Positions 10,229 to 20,791 of a DNA stretch of 58,000 nucleotides are shown here, one piece after another. Source of the DNA: Cryptomeria japonica (Eukaryota > Streptophyta > Pinopsida > Cupressales > Cupressaceae); assembly GCF_030272615.1 (NCBI RefSeq), contig NC_081414.1, positions 916,991,509-917,049,508 of the forward strand, in the 5' to 3' direction. The position numbers were made by a program, and so were the translations under genes. Every line of letters begins with the position of its first letter. Position 1 is the stretch's first letter. Under the pieces are notes generated by a model. It saw only the letters and a program-made list of their open reading frames with translations. It was not told where the DNA came from and made no database searches.

Positions 10229-12322
10229 GTGTTTAAGGAACCATTCCCAAAACATGACAAAGGAAAAGGCAAAGTCACAGATGATCAAGCCAATTACACC
10301 AGAGCACCTTACAATTATGATTCTACCATCAATCACATCTCAATGGACAATCATATCTCTACCATTACTATCAAAAATAAAAATCCTGAGAATCCTCCTC
10401 AGCGACCTAAAATTGTCCTAAAGGGTGTGGGATCTTCATCTGAAGCTACCTCCGAATGTCATGTTACAACCCGTCGAGGTAAGATTACATTGTCAGGTGC
10501 CTCCACTAAGAATACCAATCCTTTATCTACCAAGCCTGAGTACGATCTTGTAGAACAACTAGGGAAGACACCCGCGCTCATCTCCATTCTTGAGCTCTTA
10601 CGTATATCTCCTGCACATAAAGCCATCCTCGACAAAATCTTGAGAGACACTGCTATCCCTACTGATCTGAACGTGGACCAATTTCAAGCCATGGTGGGAT
10701 ACCTATCCGTTCCACATTCCCTCACATTCACAGAAGCCGATGATGCCTCCATAAGTCAGCCTCATAATGCACCCCTACATGTTGAAGCCTTCATACATAA
10801 ACACCGAATAAAATGAGTCCTGATAGATGGAGGAGCAGGTCTTAATATTTGTACATTAAGCACCATCAGACAATTGGGATATTCTGACAAAGCTGTGAAT
10901 TCTACAAACCAAATCACCATTAAGGCCTATGATGATGAAGAGCGTTCGTCCAAGGGCACGGTCACCTTACCATTAAGAATAGGGCCAGTTACAAAGGATG
11001 TGGTTTGTCAAGTACTTGATCTGGATCTCACATACAACATATTGCTAGGGCGTCCATGGATTCATGAGATGAGAGCAATACCATCTACATATCATCGATG
11101 TATCAAGTTTCCACACAATGGAGTTGAAGTGACCGTCAAAGCGGATCCAAATCCATTCATCTATTGCAACAATCTACAACCTAGATCAGAAATAACAATC
11201 CCAGTCAATCGCGAAGCTATTCCTTCATCGGCATATGTGGATCCTGAATCCTTAAAAGCTTCTACATCAAAACAGGCAGAGCTAAAAGAAGACAAGTTCA
11301 AGATTAAAGACATGGGATGTGGTGAGTATATCTTTCATGTTGATCAACTCCAAGGAATTGTGTGTGAACCACCTAGTGTTGTGGCTACTAAGTCTGAATG
11401 CAAATCTCCTCCAGCGGTGCAAGCAGCTCTTGATATCAATAGTCCTAGGAGTGGTTCCAGTGAAGAATCTATTGAGCATATCGCCAACCCTCTTGAGAAC
11501 TCACATAGCCTTACTATTTCATCCACTCATTCCATTTCCACTTCGCTCCCAAACTTGGATCAACAAGAATTACAAAAGCCCTTACTCATTGGGGATAAAA
11601 AATCAAGCTTTGAAAAGAAAAATCTAAAATTCAAAAATAAAGAAAAGTCCTTTAGTTCAAATCAAAATCAAAAGCTATTGGACTCTGAAAAAATCAAAGT
11701 CAAGGATAAAACTCCTATAAAAGAAAAAGAACAAGAGTTGATATCCCCTAATATCAAAATAACTGGGGGCAAAAATTCTACAATTGCTAGTCAAAAAGCA
11801 TACTTGTTGATCCTAAGTCTCCATCATGCTATCCTACTTTCACTTCTTTTCACAATCATAAGTCTTCATAACTCATCCACTTGTTCCACACATCCTTTTC
11901 CTTCTGGTGATACATCATGGACCTTTAATGGAGCTTCCTCAAAGGACTTTGCTATCAGTGATGCCCAAACTTCTTTAGGTGACATGCATATGGGCCTGTG
12001 TAGTCCACACGCTAGTAATTCTATCTCAGTTCCTTTATCAAGGAAGACAGTCACTCAAGCTACACATCATTCAGTCAAGGAACAATGCAGCTACAATCAC
12101 AAAGTCAAGCCTCGCACATTTGAGGTAGGTGACTTAGTACTCAGAGAGAACCCCAAGAATCAGCAAGACAGAGATACGAAGGGCAAGTTCGAACCAAACT
12201 GGCTTGGTCCTTACATCATCACAGCAGTATATGGATCTGGGGCATATCAGCTCTCAACTACAGAAGGGGAATCTTTGGAGGATCCTATCAACGGCATGCA
12301 CCTTCGCAGGTTCTACACATAA
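10229..12322 (+). pseudogene. pol: Protease joined to integrase C-terminus (reverse transcriptase deleted)
   Basis: The first part runs 10229-10816 and stops at TGA. VLIDGGAGLNI follows at once (about 10818-10850), where the retroviral aspartic protease normally reads D-T/S-G. ILLGRPWIHEM is the second protease landmark. From 10874 the frame is open for 482 codons. After a Lys-rich, probably disordered stretch it passes directly into FEVGDLVLRENPK...NWLGPYIIT...MHLRRFYT (about 12085-12322), the C-terminal domain of a Tat/Ogre integrase. No YxDD or RNase H motif is present, so the whole central part of pol has been lost. The product could not replicate the element. Confidence 0.8.
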
Positions 12323-14266
12323 GCTCTTCGGAATATCCTAATTCAAAAATACAAAAAAAAAAAATCAAAAATTTTCAAAAATACAAAAAAAAAATTATAA
12401 AACAAAAAAATCGTTACTTGGTGAAAACCTGGCAAACAGGCACCTTGTGACAACAAAAAAATTGAAAAATCGAGAAAAGTAAAGAAAAATAATTTCGTCC
12501 AACGGTGAAAACCACTTCGGTGGCGCCCTGGGCAAGTACCATGGTGAAAACTGGGTCACCAGCGCCATGCATAGAGACATTGCTACTCCCTCCTTCAGGA
12601 TTCACTTTCATCCTTTCACTTTGCACACACTCACAACCTATTCACTCACAATAAACTTACCCATTCCCATCATGGCTTGTTATTGATATACCTAAGATTG
12701 GTTAGCCATCCATAACCCTCCCTTTTCACATCCCTTTTCATCCATAATAAATCGGCTCCTATCTGTGACTACGGCCAATTCCTACGTCTAGTGATGGGTG
12801 TGGAACTGAGAACATCACATGTTTCGAGGAGTACAGTTTCTTCCAGCTTTCTTCAGTCTGTCCGCGCACAATCCGCAATAAAGCAGCATCTGCATCGCCA
12901 GTCCGCAATAAAGTTCCATCTTCTCCGCAATAAAGTATCAGTTTCATGGATTCAGTCAGTTTCAGATAAGACACAGCAGCAACAATGGGCTTCAACAAAT
13001 CAAATCTTTCAACAGACTCAGACAACATATGGTTCAGTGCTATCTATCCTTTTTGTGAAAGTGAACATTGTGACCACAATCGAATAAGACTTAAACAAGT
13101 GACAAGAGACACTAAACTTGAGGACTACAGTGGATGTTGGTGTCGAGTCTTGGTTTTCTTTTGATTTTATCTTTTTGGTGACATGTCTTTTAGCTTTTCC
13201 GGGATGTCTTTGACTAGAGATTCTATCTCCAGGATGTCTTTGACTAGAAAGGCGAGGATGGGGTATCGTCACCTATTTGCATTTGCTGTCTGTCGATTGT
13301 CTTTTAGTAATGCTATGACTTGTCCAAGGATATGAGGACACTGTGAGTCTAGTATGAACTGGGGCATTCCTTGTTTGTGACTGTCTTATCTCCATGCAAA
13401 CAGGTACAATGACTTTCTGGGCCGAACAAATGCCTCGATTGTCATAACCTATTCTGCCATAATAAAGCTCGATGATGATAACGCACAAGAAGCTCTTTCA
13501 CGTTCATATCTTCTGTCTTCCATCCCCCTTTCTTGATTGACTTCCATTGTCCTTCTTGAGTCCGCGTAGCCCGCTATCACATGACTGAGTATAATGACAC
13601 ACCAAAAACATTTGCATTTCATATAGTTACACCTACATCACCACATATAAGCATTTCACACATACATATAGATATCACAATTGCATCACATCCTGCATAC
13701 AACACATGTTAGCACATCTCACATTTTCATTATGTAAATAATCATTTGCATTATCATATTCATTTGCATCACATACATTCACATTTGCATCATGCATCAC
13801 ATATACAACATAAAAGAACAAAAAAATATTGCATTGCATCATATAAGCATCCATATCATAAAACATGTATCACATAAGAACATTTCATCACATAGGTATG
13901 CATGCATATAGCTGCCGCAAAAATGGATCATCTCTCATATATAATCAAAAGTGTCATGATACAATGATGTCAAAAGAATCATATGGCTACAAAATCACCC
14001 GCAGGTGTCTACAATACAAAAATGGTACAATACTGATACATAGGGAGCCCTCTACGGCTATGATGAACTCCCTTCCTCGGAGCCGCCTGGCCTCGACGGC
14101 GTTTGAGCCCTAGACGGACCCACCCCAAGATCAACTCTCCTGGCCCCTGTGTCCCCTGTAGCCACCCCTCGTGTCGTCCTATCCAGACAGAGGAACCCAC
14201 TGATAACTCCTGCCAACACTATTGGTAGTGCTAATCCTGTCCATGTCATGGTATCCCATGCCACAT
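12323..14266 (+). other. 3' untranslated-type region of the inverted interior plus G leader
   Basis: An A-rich start is followed by GTGAAAACC...GGCAAAC...GGTGAAAACCACTTC...GGCGCCCTGGGCAAGTACCATGG words. These also occur, reverse-complemented, at 36700-36790 in F, again downstream of gag, so this part belongs with the forward gag. From roughly 13600 the text is rich in CAT-type words. The last several hundred bases before 14267 should be the reverse-sense leader of G. I could not place the breakpoint. No gene is recognised. Confidence 0.55.
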
Positions 14267-14284
14267 GTCCCACCGGGCGTGCCA
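14267..14284 (-). promoter_or_regulatory. Element G primer binding site
   Basis: On the reverse strand, three bases inside the LTR, stands TGGCACGCCCGGTGGGAC. It starts with TGG, complementary to a tRNA CCA end, and has the usual 18-base length. I did not assign the tRNA. It fixes the sense of the G termini as right to left. Confidence 0.7.
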
Positions 14285-14287
14285 AAA

Positions 14288-15110
14288 TGTTTATGGTGAA
14301 AATGGATAACAATGATAACAATATTGAAAGGCTAAATGAATTCAACCACCAAACCCTAGCCTAACAATGAACAAAGATCCACCATAACATATGAAGATTA
14401 CCTAAGACAATGCAAATAACTCAAAATCACAAAGATTATACCATCACATGTCCAATAGGGTTTTGATCTCCATTCTTCCTATCTCCATTGATCTTGCTTG
14501 ATATACTTGCTCTCAGATTTTTGTATGCACAAGAGCTCAACAAAGAACGGAATGTGGTTGCAAGTGGAATTGTAGTATAGCCAAGTACTCCAAAATCAGT
14601 CATTAGGATGTGTCATTAGGATATGTCATTAGGATATGTCATTAGGATATGTCATTAGGGTTTGACAATGAAGAAAGCATCTCCTTAAATAGAAGACACA
14701 ATATGAAATGGAGGGTTAAGATTGAGAGGTGTAAAAAGAGAGGTCGGCTAGGATTAGAGGGTAGGTATAAGAAATACCAAAATAATGAAAGAGGTAGGTA
14801 GTGTATGAATTAAGAGATGAATGACATGTGTCATGTGTAGAAAAAGATAATGAATTAAATAAATAAATAAAGATTTATTTAATTAATAGAAGAAGTAGGA
14901 CAATTAAATAAATAAAATATTTATTTAATTTAGGAAAGGGATAATTTAAATAAATAAATGTATTTATTTAAATGAGAAATAAGGCTAGAAGAGGATAAAT
15001 GAATTAATTAAATAAATATAAATTTATTTAATTAATAGAAGAATTAGGCTTAGATAATTAAATAAATAAAATATTTATTTAATTAGACATGACAATTTTG
15101 GGTGTCTACA
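14288..15110 (-). repeat. Element G, right LTR (823 bp; 5' LTR in its sense)
   Basis: It matches 7804-8613 with two substitutions and one extra 13-bp unit (GTCATTAGGATAT), which accounts exactly for the length difference of 13. TSD GTAAC follows at 15111. Confidence 0.93.
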
Positions 15111-15115
15111 GTAAC

Positions 15116-15631
15116 ATTATTCAACTTAAGACCTCTACAATCAGACTCAACTCCGGTTAAAGTTATCAATTCCTTTTGTGAAATCATCTTCTATGCTCAG
15201 GCATGATCGAATATAGGATATCCGGTTATTAGGTGAATAATCTCCTTGGTGATTTTGAACGGTTGCTCCTCTAACCACATGAAGTCATCATGAACTCTGC
15301 TCAAAATAAATTTAACCCACTAGGGTTTGAAAACTCAAGGGTAAGTTAGGGCTTCAGTCAATCCCTTTACTTTGATATGCTCATACTTACTATCTAGGTT
15401 TCCATCAGTGCATAGCTCATCATACATGACCTTGATTTCGGTATGACCTAGTTCTTCAACACGGCACTTAGTGTAGAATCTGACATCCTCAACCAATAGA
15501 ACCGTATCTGGAATGAGAGAGAATGCAGTTTTATTGTCAGGTTCAGATGCTACCTTAGGAGGTAAGGAATACTTTACTGACGGCTTCTCAATGGTCTTCA
15601 CTACAATAGGGTTCTGCAACGTAGGAGCCAT
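15116..15631 (-). pseudogene. Element A second frame, N-terminal part
   Basis: ATG lies at 15631 (MAPTLQNP). About 100 residues contain FYTKCRVEELGHTEIKVMY, then after a stop FILSRVHDDFMWL and KITKEIIHLITGYP. Element E has the same order: MYIHCHIEELGAEEIMNMY, IVLSRVHGEFFWL, HKITKEAIRVVTGLP. The frame reaches the GTAAC site, where G is inserted, and continues at 7798. The start is chosen because E also opens with Met-Ala at the corresponding place. Confidence 0.72.
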
Positions 15632-16199
15632 TTCTAACTTGGATTTCTACTAACAAAAGAGCTTAGGATTTATATTGATAGAAAACACTCTTCGACTTAG
15701 TAAATATAATGCAGATGTTCACAACTAATATTGCCCGGTTAACTGGCTTTGAAAAAGCATTTGAGATTGCTGTATAAATACCTTGAAATTCGCTTGGGAG
15801 GTGTTTGATCGCCTTTGAATCGCTTAGCTCTGCTCTTCGATAACTAGTGAGTGTAAAATGACCCTGCAAAGGACTTTAAGTACACATTTTACCTTATTGG
15901 GCTTTGTGCAATTAGGTAAGAAAACATTAAATGCACTCAGTTCCACTAAACCAATTACCTTCCTTTTCTGCTATTGTTGACTAAATAGGTTTCCTACACT
16001 TACTGACTTCTTTGGTACTCTAAAAGTCTAGATAGAATTTCAAACTTGCTAATTCATCTTAGCTATGTAGATTTTGAAATTAAGTACATGATTAAATAGG
16101 AACTTGTTAAGATATAATCTTTGAATGAATGCAGTCCCTTTATACCTTTACTGATTAATTTGAGGTAGATGCACCTAACTCGGTAGGTAAGGTGCTTTC
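15632..16199. other. Spacer between the two frames of element A
   Basis: No coding resemblance is seen. The equivalent spacer in E (about 43660-44060) is of similar length, so the two frames were probably always separate. Confidence 0.5.
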
Positions 16200-17515
16200 T
16201 TCATTAGTTGACACATTTTCTTTCTTTTTCCAAAATTTCTGACATGTGCTTCTTATCTCCTTAGTATTTCCTCTGGATTGATCTCTGCAATCTTTAGCCA
16301 AGTGTCCAACTTTCTGACAATGAAATCATGCCATTCTAGGATTTCTCCATGATCTCCGATTGTTCATTCCAAACCTTATCATGCAGTTGGCACTTATAGG
16401 TCCATATCTTCCACAGAATTCACACCATATCCTTGTATTGTAATCCCATGATATTGTAGTATATTGTCAGTTGATATCTGTGTGAGTTCGGTAGCTTCTA
16501 GCATTTGCTCGGTGTGAAGACCACATATAGTTTTTCTTCTTAAACCAACACTTCTCGGTACTCTGACCATATCTATTGCAGTTTTTGCAAAATCCCTTGA
16601 ATTTTGCCTTCTAATAATTGTTAACTGACTTAGTCATACATTGATTAGATGTGTGACCATACTTATTGCAATTGTAACAATAACTATCAGACCTAGTGCC
16701 ATTTGGTTGCTTACCTTTTCTGATCCAGCAAATGTTGGCAGTATGACCTTGTTTTCCACAGTAGTTGCAAATAGGCTTCTTATCCTTTATCTTGTCTTTG
16801 TTTCCAGCTTGCTTTGATGATTCTCCTCTCTCAGTGGTGTTGATCCCTTTCTCGGTGGAGTTCTTTCCTTTGTAACTGAGTCTTGCATCTTTGTTGGGTC
16901 TTCTTGTAGTTAGCTGCTCATCCAACATCCTTGATGCTTCTTAACTTTTCTTTAGTGTTTATTTTGACTTCTTTTCTGCTTCAAGTTCATCGGTCAATCT
17001 TGATAGTTCAAGTTTCAATGCTTGATTCTCATTTTCCTTTAGATTTGCTTCATGATGTGCATAACCCAATTGATCAGACAGATTACTTTGAATTTTAGTC
17101 ATCCTTGTGATTTCATCATTCTTTTCAGAAACCAATGCTTCTAGTTGTTGTTTTTCCTTTTCCATATTTCTTATGTTATCCTCAGCTATTCTCAATGCAT
17201 CAGTATTTTCAGTCATATGTGTGCTGAAGTACTCATGTTCTCTTTTCATTGCTTTTAGCTGTTCATTCATTGTTTTGTTCTTTTCTTTCAGTTCTCCAAT
17301 CATTTCTCCAGTCTCTTCTTATATGTTGTTCTTAGATGATGTCTCAACTTGTTCCACCAACTCTTGTGAGTCCTGTAAATCATTAGACAACCTTCTCCTG
17401 ACTTTCAATGATCTTTGCATTTATCTCTACATGTCTGCAATCACTTGATTAGCATGATCCAGCTCTTCTTGAAGATTCACAATTCTCCAAGATTGTTTGT
17501 AGCCTTCCATTGATA
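16200..17515 (-). pseudogene. Element A first frame: coiled coil plus five CCHC knuckles (Gag-like)
   Basis: Starting near 17510, shortly after the primer site, the reverse strand encodes a long heptad-rich coiled coil (16959-17448: many E/K/L/N, e.g. NIRNMEKEKQQLEALVSEK). Knuckles follow: CNYCGKQGHTANIC (about 16731-16775), CYNCNKYGHTSNQC (16640-16685), CKNCNRYGQSTEKC with His to Gln (16546-16590), CEFCGRYGPISANC with His to Pro (16380-16425), and HCQKVGHLAKDC whose first Cys is now a stop (16290-16330). No capsid-type Gag motif is visible. Multiple knuckles imply RNA binding, and the coiled coil implies self-assembly. The role as packaging protein is inference from position and knuckles. 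Confidence 0.75.
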
Positions 17516-17558
17516 AGATCTTTTTCTTTAGGTTGTTAAACCCTTTTCCAAGAGAATA

Positions 17559-17570
17559 GCTCTAATACCA
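17559..17570 (-). promoter_or_regulatory. Element A primer binding site (initiator tRNA-Met)
   Basis: TGGTATTAGAGC on the reverse strand, two bases from the LTR, is the initiator-Met site TGGTATCAGAGC with one change. It sets the direction of A. Confidence 0.85.
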
Positions 17571-17572
17571 AT

Positions 17573-18699
17573 TGTTAGGTCCAACTAGGAAAGCTAATGT
17601 ACTAAGAGGGGAGGGGTGAATCAATACTTCAAAAATTTTCTTCAACAATAACTTTATTGATAAACATAAATTGAATACTGTAGATCTCATAATATATAAT
17701 GCTGAAACATAATAACATTCATACACTTTTCACTCCATAACACAAATATTTTGGCTACGCAAAAACTCTTGTTTACAGAGAAAAACTGCAGTGGGGATGG
17801 AACCCACAACTTCACTACCACAATAATAAAGGTTGCTCGGTTAGAGCTACATATTTAGCTATTTCTGATAGCTTACCCTGTTAAGAGTATCAAGATCTTT
17901 AGATCTACCTTGCTAAAGGATTTTACAAACACTTTTACAAAATGTTGTACCCGGTTAAAGGCTTTACAATTTATAGACTTTGTTAGAGTCTTTTACCCTA
18001 TTAAAGGTTCTTATTACAACTCAAATAATACAATCAAAATCTTTACAAAATATCTACAACTTTACATTTGAAATGTTATAGCAGACTCTATGTGCTCAAT
18101 ATGACATTACCTTGCTCATAGCATACCTCAATAATTGATAAATTAACTCGGTAAACCCTTCTATTTACTCTGTCCCATAAACTATTCTTTGAAGACTTTC
18201 TCGGTGACCTCTGAATATCTCTAGCATTCTTAGTAGTCACAACTCATTGTCTCTCCTCTTGTTTAATACTCAAATCATTCTGTATAAATAGATCTCTGGG
18301 ACAGTGATCTGTTCATGCTTCGATCTTACAAACAAGATTCATCGAATGAATAAACATAGAAAATATTTCATTGGATAAATTTTCTCAAAATCATACAGAA
18401 TCTTGAAGTGCAATTTCCTATGTGATAACAGTTAGATCTTCTCGAGCTTTGTAACATGTTTCACATATGTGTCCAGGTTCATTGAATCTGGTAACACATT
18501 TCTACTCAGTTCAAATTACTCGGTAGACATAGAATGTTACTCGGTAGACAGCTCGGTGTATACTTAACTCTATGACTCCTTTCTTCTGTAACCAACTGCA
18601 TTAGTGCTTACCGACTGAATATTTTGGTAGTGTTAACCAACTAGAGTATATAGGATAACTTTGGACATAAAACTAATGGCAACTTAATAAGTAATAACA
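17573..18699 (-). repeat. Element A, right LTR (5' LTR in its sense)
   Basis: It begins TGTTAGGTCC and ends AAGTAATAACA, is paired with 3489-4636, and is followed by TSD AGAAC at 18700-18704. Confidence 0.9.
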
Positions 18700-18704
18700 A
18701 GAAC

Positions 18705-20590
18705 AACTAGTGCAAATATGGACATCATTTTGGGATGAATGATATCTGAAGTCAAACTACATTAAGTTTGAAGAGCTAATAGTAAAGCTACTGTACCAGA
18801 TGTATGGTGTCCCATGTGAAGGATCTATTTCTACTAAAGTTAAAATATTTCCAAGACTTGTTATTTTTTATGAGAGAGGTATTGTCAATCACAACTGGGG
18901 TGATTGGTCTGTTCATAAGGATTTTACTTGCTTTAGGATTTATTGTTTTGAAGGACCCCCATATGTGTTGCCAAAATTTGTACCAGATAGCATTGCTTAT
19001 CTGGAGATTGTAAGACAATTAAGTGTTTCAAATGCCAAACATTTTGGAGATATACGTAAGCAAAATTTCCTGCCTAGGACTCTTAGTTTTGGGGATTTTA
19101 TCATTGTATTCACAAAGGCTTATGAAGCCATTGATAGGAAACTGATTGAAGAATACAATTTGTTCAAATATACTGCTAGGGTCAATTATGACCCTGAAGG
19201 ATATATTCACAATTGCAAGAAAAGTCAAAATCTGGGAGATTATTTTCTTGTTTACTTGGAAGCAAAGGATATGTTTAGAAACATGGAGGAGGAAGAGACC
19301 CAACTGGCCATTGATGAATTAAACAAAAAATTGGAAGAAAAGAAAAAGAGATTGCGAGAAATGGAAACTGAAGAAGAGGAGAGTGAAGGTGAGTCAAAAG
19401 AAGTTGAGATAATATCCAGGCATCAAGCACCAGACATAGTAGAAGAGACTGACTTACAAGATCAAATTGTTTCAAGTCTAAACATCTATAGTGATGCAAG
19501 ATATGATGAGTATTCTGCCTTTGTGTCTGATGATGTTTTTATTAAGTCAAAAGAATTTAAATCCTTTTTATATAATTTCAAAGGTAAAAAATTGAGAGAC
19601 TCTATCCCAAACATAACCCTTGAAAAAGAATTAGTTTAGAATTGACCACTATAACCCCTTAAATGGGAAGATAGTTTCTTAGTGAAGCATACATCATCAT
19701 CTTTCCAGGATGGGATATGAGTGCATCATTTATTTTTGATAGCATGTTACATTTTGAGAATAAGCATTTTAAATTGGATATTTAGGGAGTGAGTGATGCG
19801 TATATCGGCTCTAGATTTGACTAGAATGAAGAGGCTTTTCTTTTGTGGGCTCTTTACCCTCCAAATAAGAGGCCAAAAGTCATTGACATGGACAAAAATT
19901 TTGGTCACATGATGAAATTAAAAGTGGGTGAAGTGGATCTTATTGATACTGCTGACATGGGCATCAAATTTCAAAATTTAATAAAGCACAATTAGTCAAA
20001 GTGATCATAGAAAGAGATCAGTACAAGGGACTATATGAAGAGTTGCTAAAAAGAGGAGGACAACCTGTGCCACATATCCATGATGGGTCCCAATGGAAAA
20101 ATAAATGTGAAGAAGTGCAATTGGAAAAAAAAAGGTTAAAATAGCAAATGCAGAGGTTAAAATAGAAAATTGGGTTGTTTATCAGAAGAATATGGATAAT
20201 GTAGTATCCCACAACTGGATTTCTAACAGACTAGGAACTCTATTGCATGATAAGACAATGTCCAATGCAGATGCTAAAGTTATTGAAGGAATACAAAGGC
20301 TGTTAAAAAGGCATGAAGACTTTGACACAGAATTGCAAAATGAATTTGATGAATGCAAGGAAATAGTACAACATGGTTTTCCAAAGATTGAAGATTAGAA
20401 TGGACAGATTAATGATAAGGATAAATGGATTGTGAAATGCCAAAGTCTTCTCAGTGCTTCCCTTAACATTGCCCAGTCTGATGGACTTGACATGACAAAG
20501 ACAATCGAGCACATGGAAAACTTCATCACTTTGGAGATTGTGGTCAGAGATATTATCTACGATGCAGATACCTACAAATCAGAGGGATAA
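18705..20590 (+). pseudogene. LTR-encoded ~1,000-aa protein, 3' half (copy 1)
   Basis: This continues the frame cut at 3488. Element A plus one duplication is 15,216 bases, a multiple of three, so the phase is unchanged. Segments: a helical region, YCFEGPPYVLPKFVPDS and AYLEIVRQLS (copy 2 has YGFEGKPYLLPITMPDR and the same AYLEIVRQLS), a KKLEEKKKRLREMETEEEE coiled coil, KEFKSFLYNFKGK, then after several indels (19640-20190) DQYKGLYEELLKR, and a final helical part to a TAA at 20588-20590. The total coding length without the insertion is 2,820 bases. No catalytic motif is recognised. It is a structural or regulatory protein of unknown role. Confidence 0.7.
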
Positions 20591-20739
20591 TTGAAGCACA
20601 TTCAAAAGTGCGATAATGGAGACCAACCATAGATATCAAAAGATGTTCAAAGATGTGACTTTGTATTTTATAGTTTCTAGTTTGTTAAGGTAGATTCTAG
20701 GTAGTTAGTGTCTAGGTAGTTTTTATTAGTTTTAGTTTT

Positions 20740-20791
20740 AATGAAAGGGTATGCCCTTTCATTTTCAAAGTGAATCCTCATCTATATATAG
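20740..20791 (+). promoter_or_regulatory. Hairpin and TATA box of the long LTR
   Basis: AATGAAAGGG and CCCTTTCATT form a perfect 10-bp stem with a 4-base loop (20740-20763). CTATATATAG follows at 20782-20791. Copy 2 has GAAGAG...CTCTTC near 56116-56133 and TCATATATATGAGA at about 56155-56169. Transcription would start about 30 bases further on, placing the reading frame in U3. Confidence 0.65.

Larger units (their letters stand above)
7804..15110. mobile_element. Element G: young Ty3/gypsy-type element with inverted interior
   Basis: It is flanked by a perfect GTAAC duplication (7799-7803; 15111-15115) and sits in the second frame of A. Its LTRs (7804-8613; 14288-15110) differ by two substitutions and one 13-bp repeat unit, so it is the youngest insertion here. 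The terminal signals read right to left: primer site TGGCACGCCCGGTGGGAC (14267-14284, reverse) and polypurine CAAAGAGGGGCAAAA beside the left LTR. Yet gag, protease and an integrase tail read left to right (9125-12322). Reverse transcriptase, RNase H and the integrase core are missing. The orientation conflict suggests an internal inversion or a recombinant interior. Confidence 0.85.
3489..18699 (-). mobile_element. Element A: pol-less LTR retrotransposon with Copia-type ends (about 7.9 kb without nested G)
   Basis: A's LTRs lie at 3489-4636 and 17573-18699 and are flanked by AGAAC (3484-3488; 18700-18704). The primer site is on the reverse strand beside the right LTR and the polypurine tract beside the left one, so A reads right to left. 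Between them are a coiled-coil/zinc-knuckle frame and a second frame of about 1,000 codons. I found no protease, integrase, reverse transcriptase or RNase H motif in A's own DNA. It must have depended on another element's enzymes. Element G is inserted in the second frame. The overall plan matches element E. Confidence 0.88.

Noticed and set aside
12340-12410. A-rich tract considered as the tail of a LINE or processed transcript
   Set aside because: The GTGAAAACC motif block continues directly after it and is shared with F, so it is internal element sequence.
14058-14345. Reverse open frame with a hydrophobic segment crossing G's primer site
   Set aside because: It starts inside the LTR and runs through primer site and leader. 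No other support.
17107-17448. Forward open frame of 113 codons with hydrophobic stretches resembling membrane helices
   Set aside because: Complement of the coiled coil in A's first frame. The hydrophobicity is an antisense effect.
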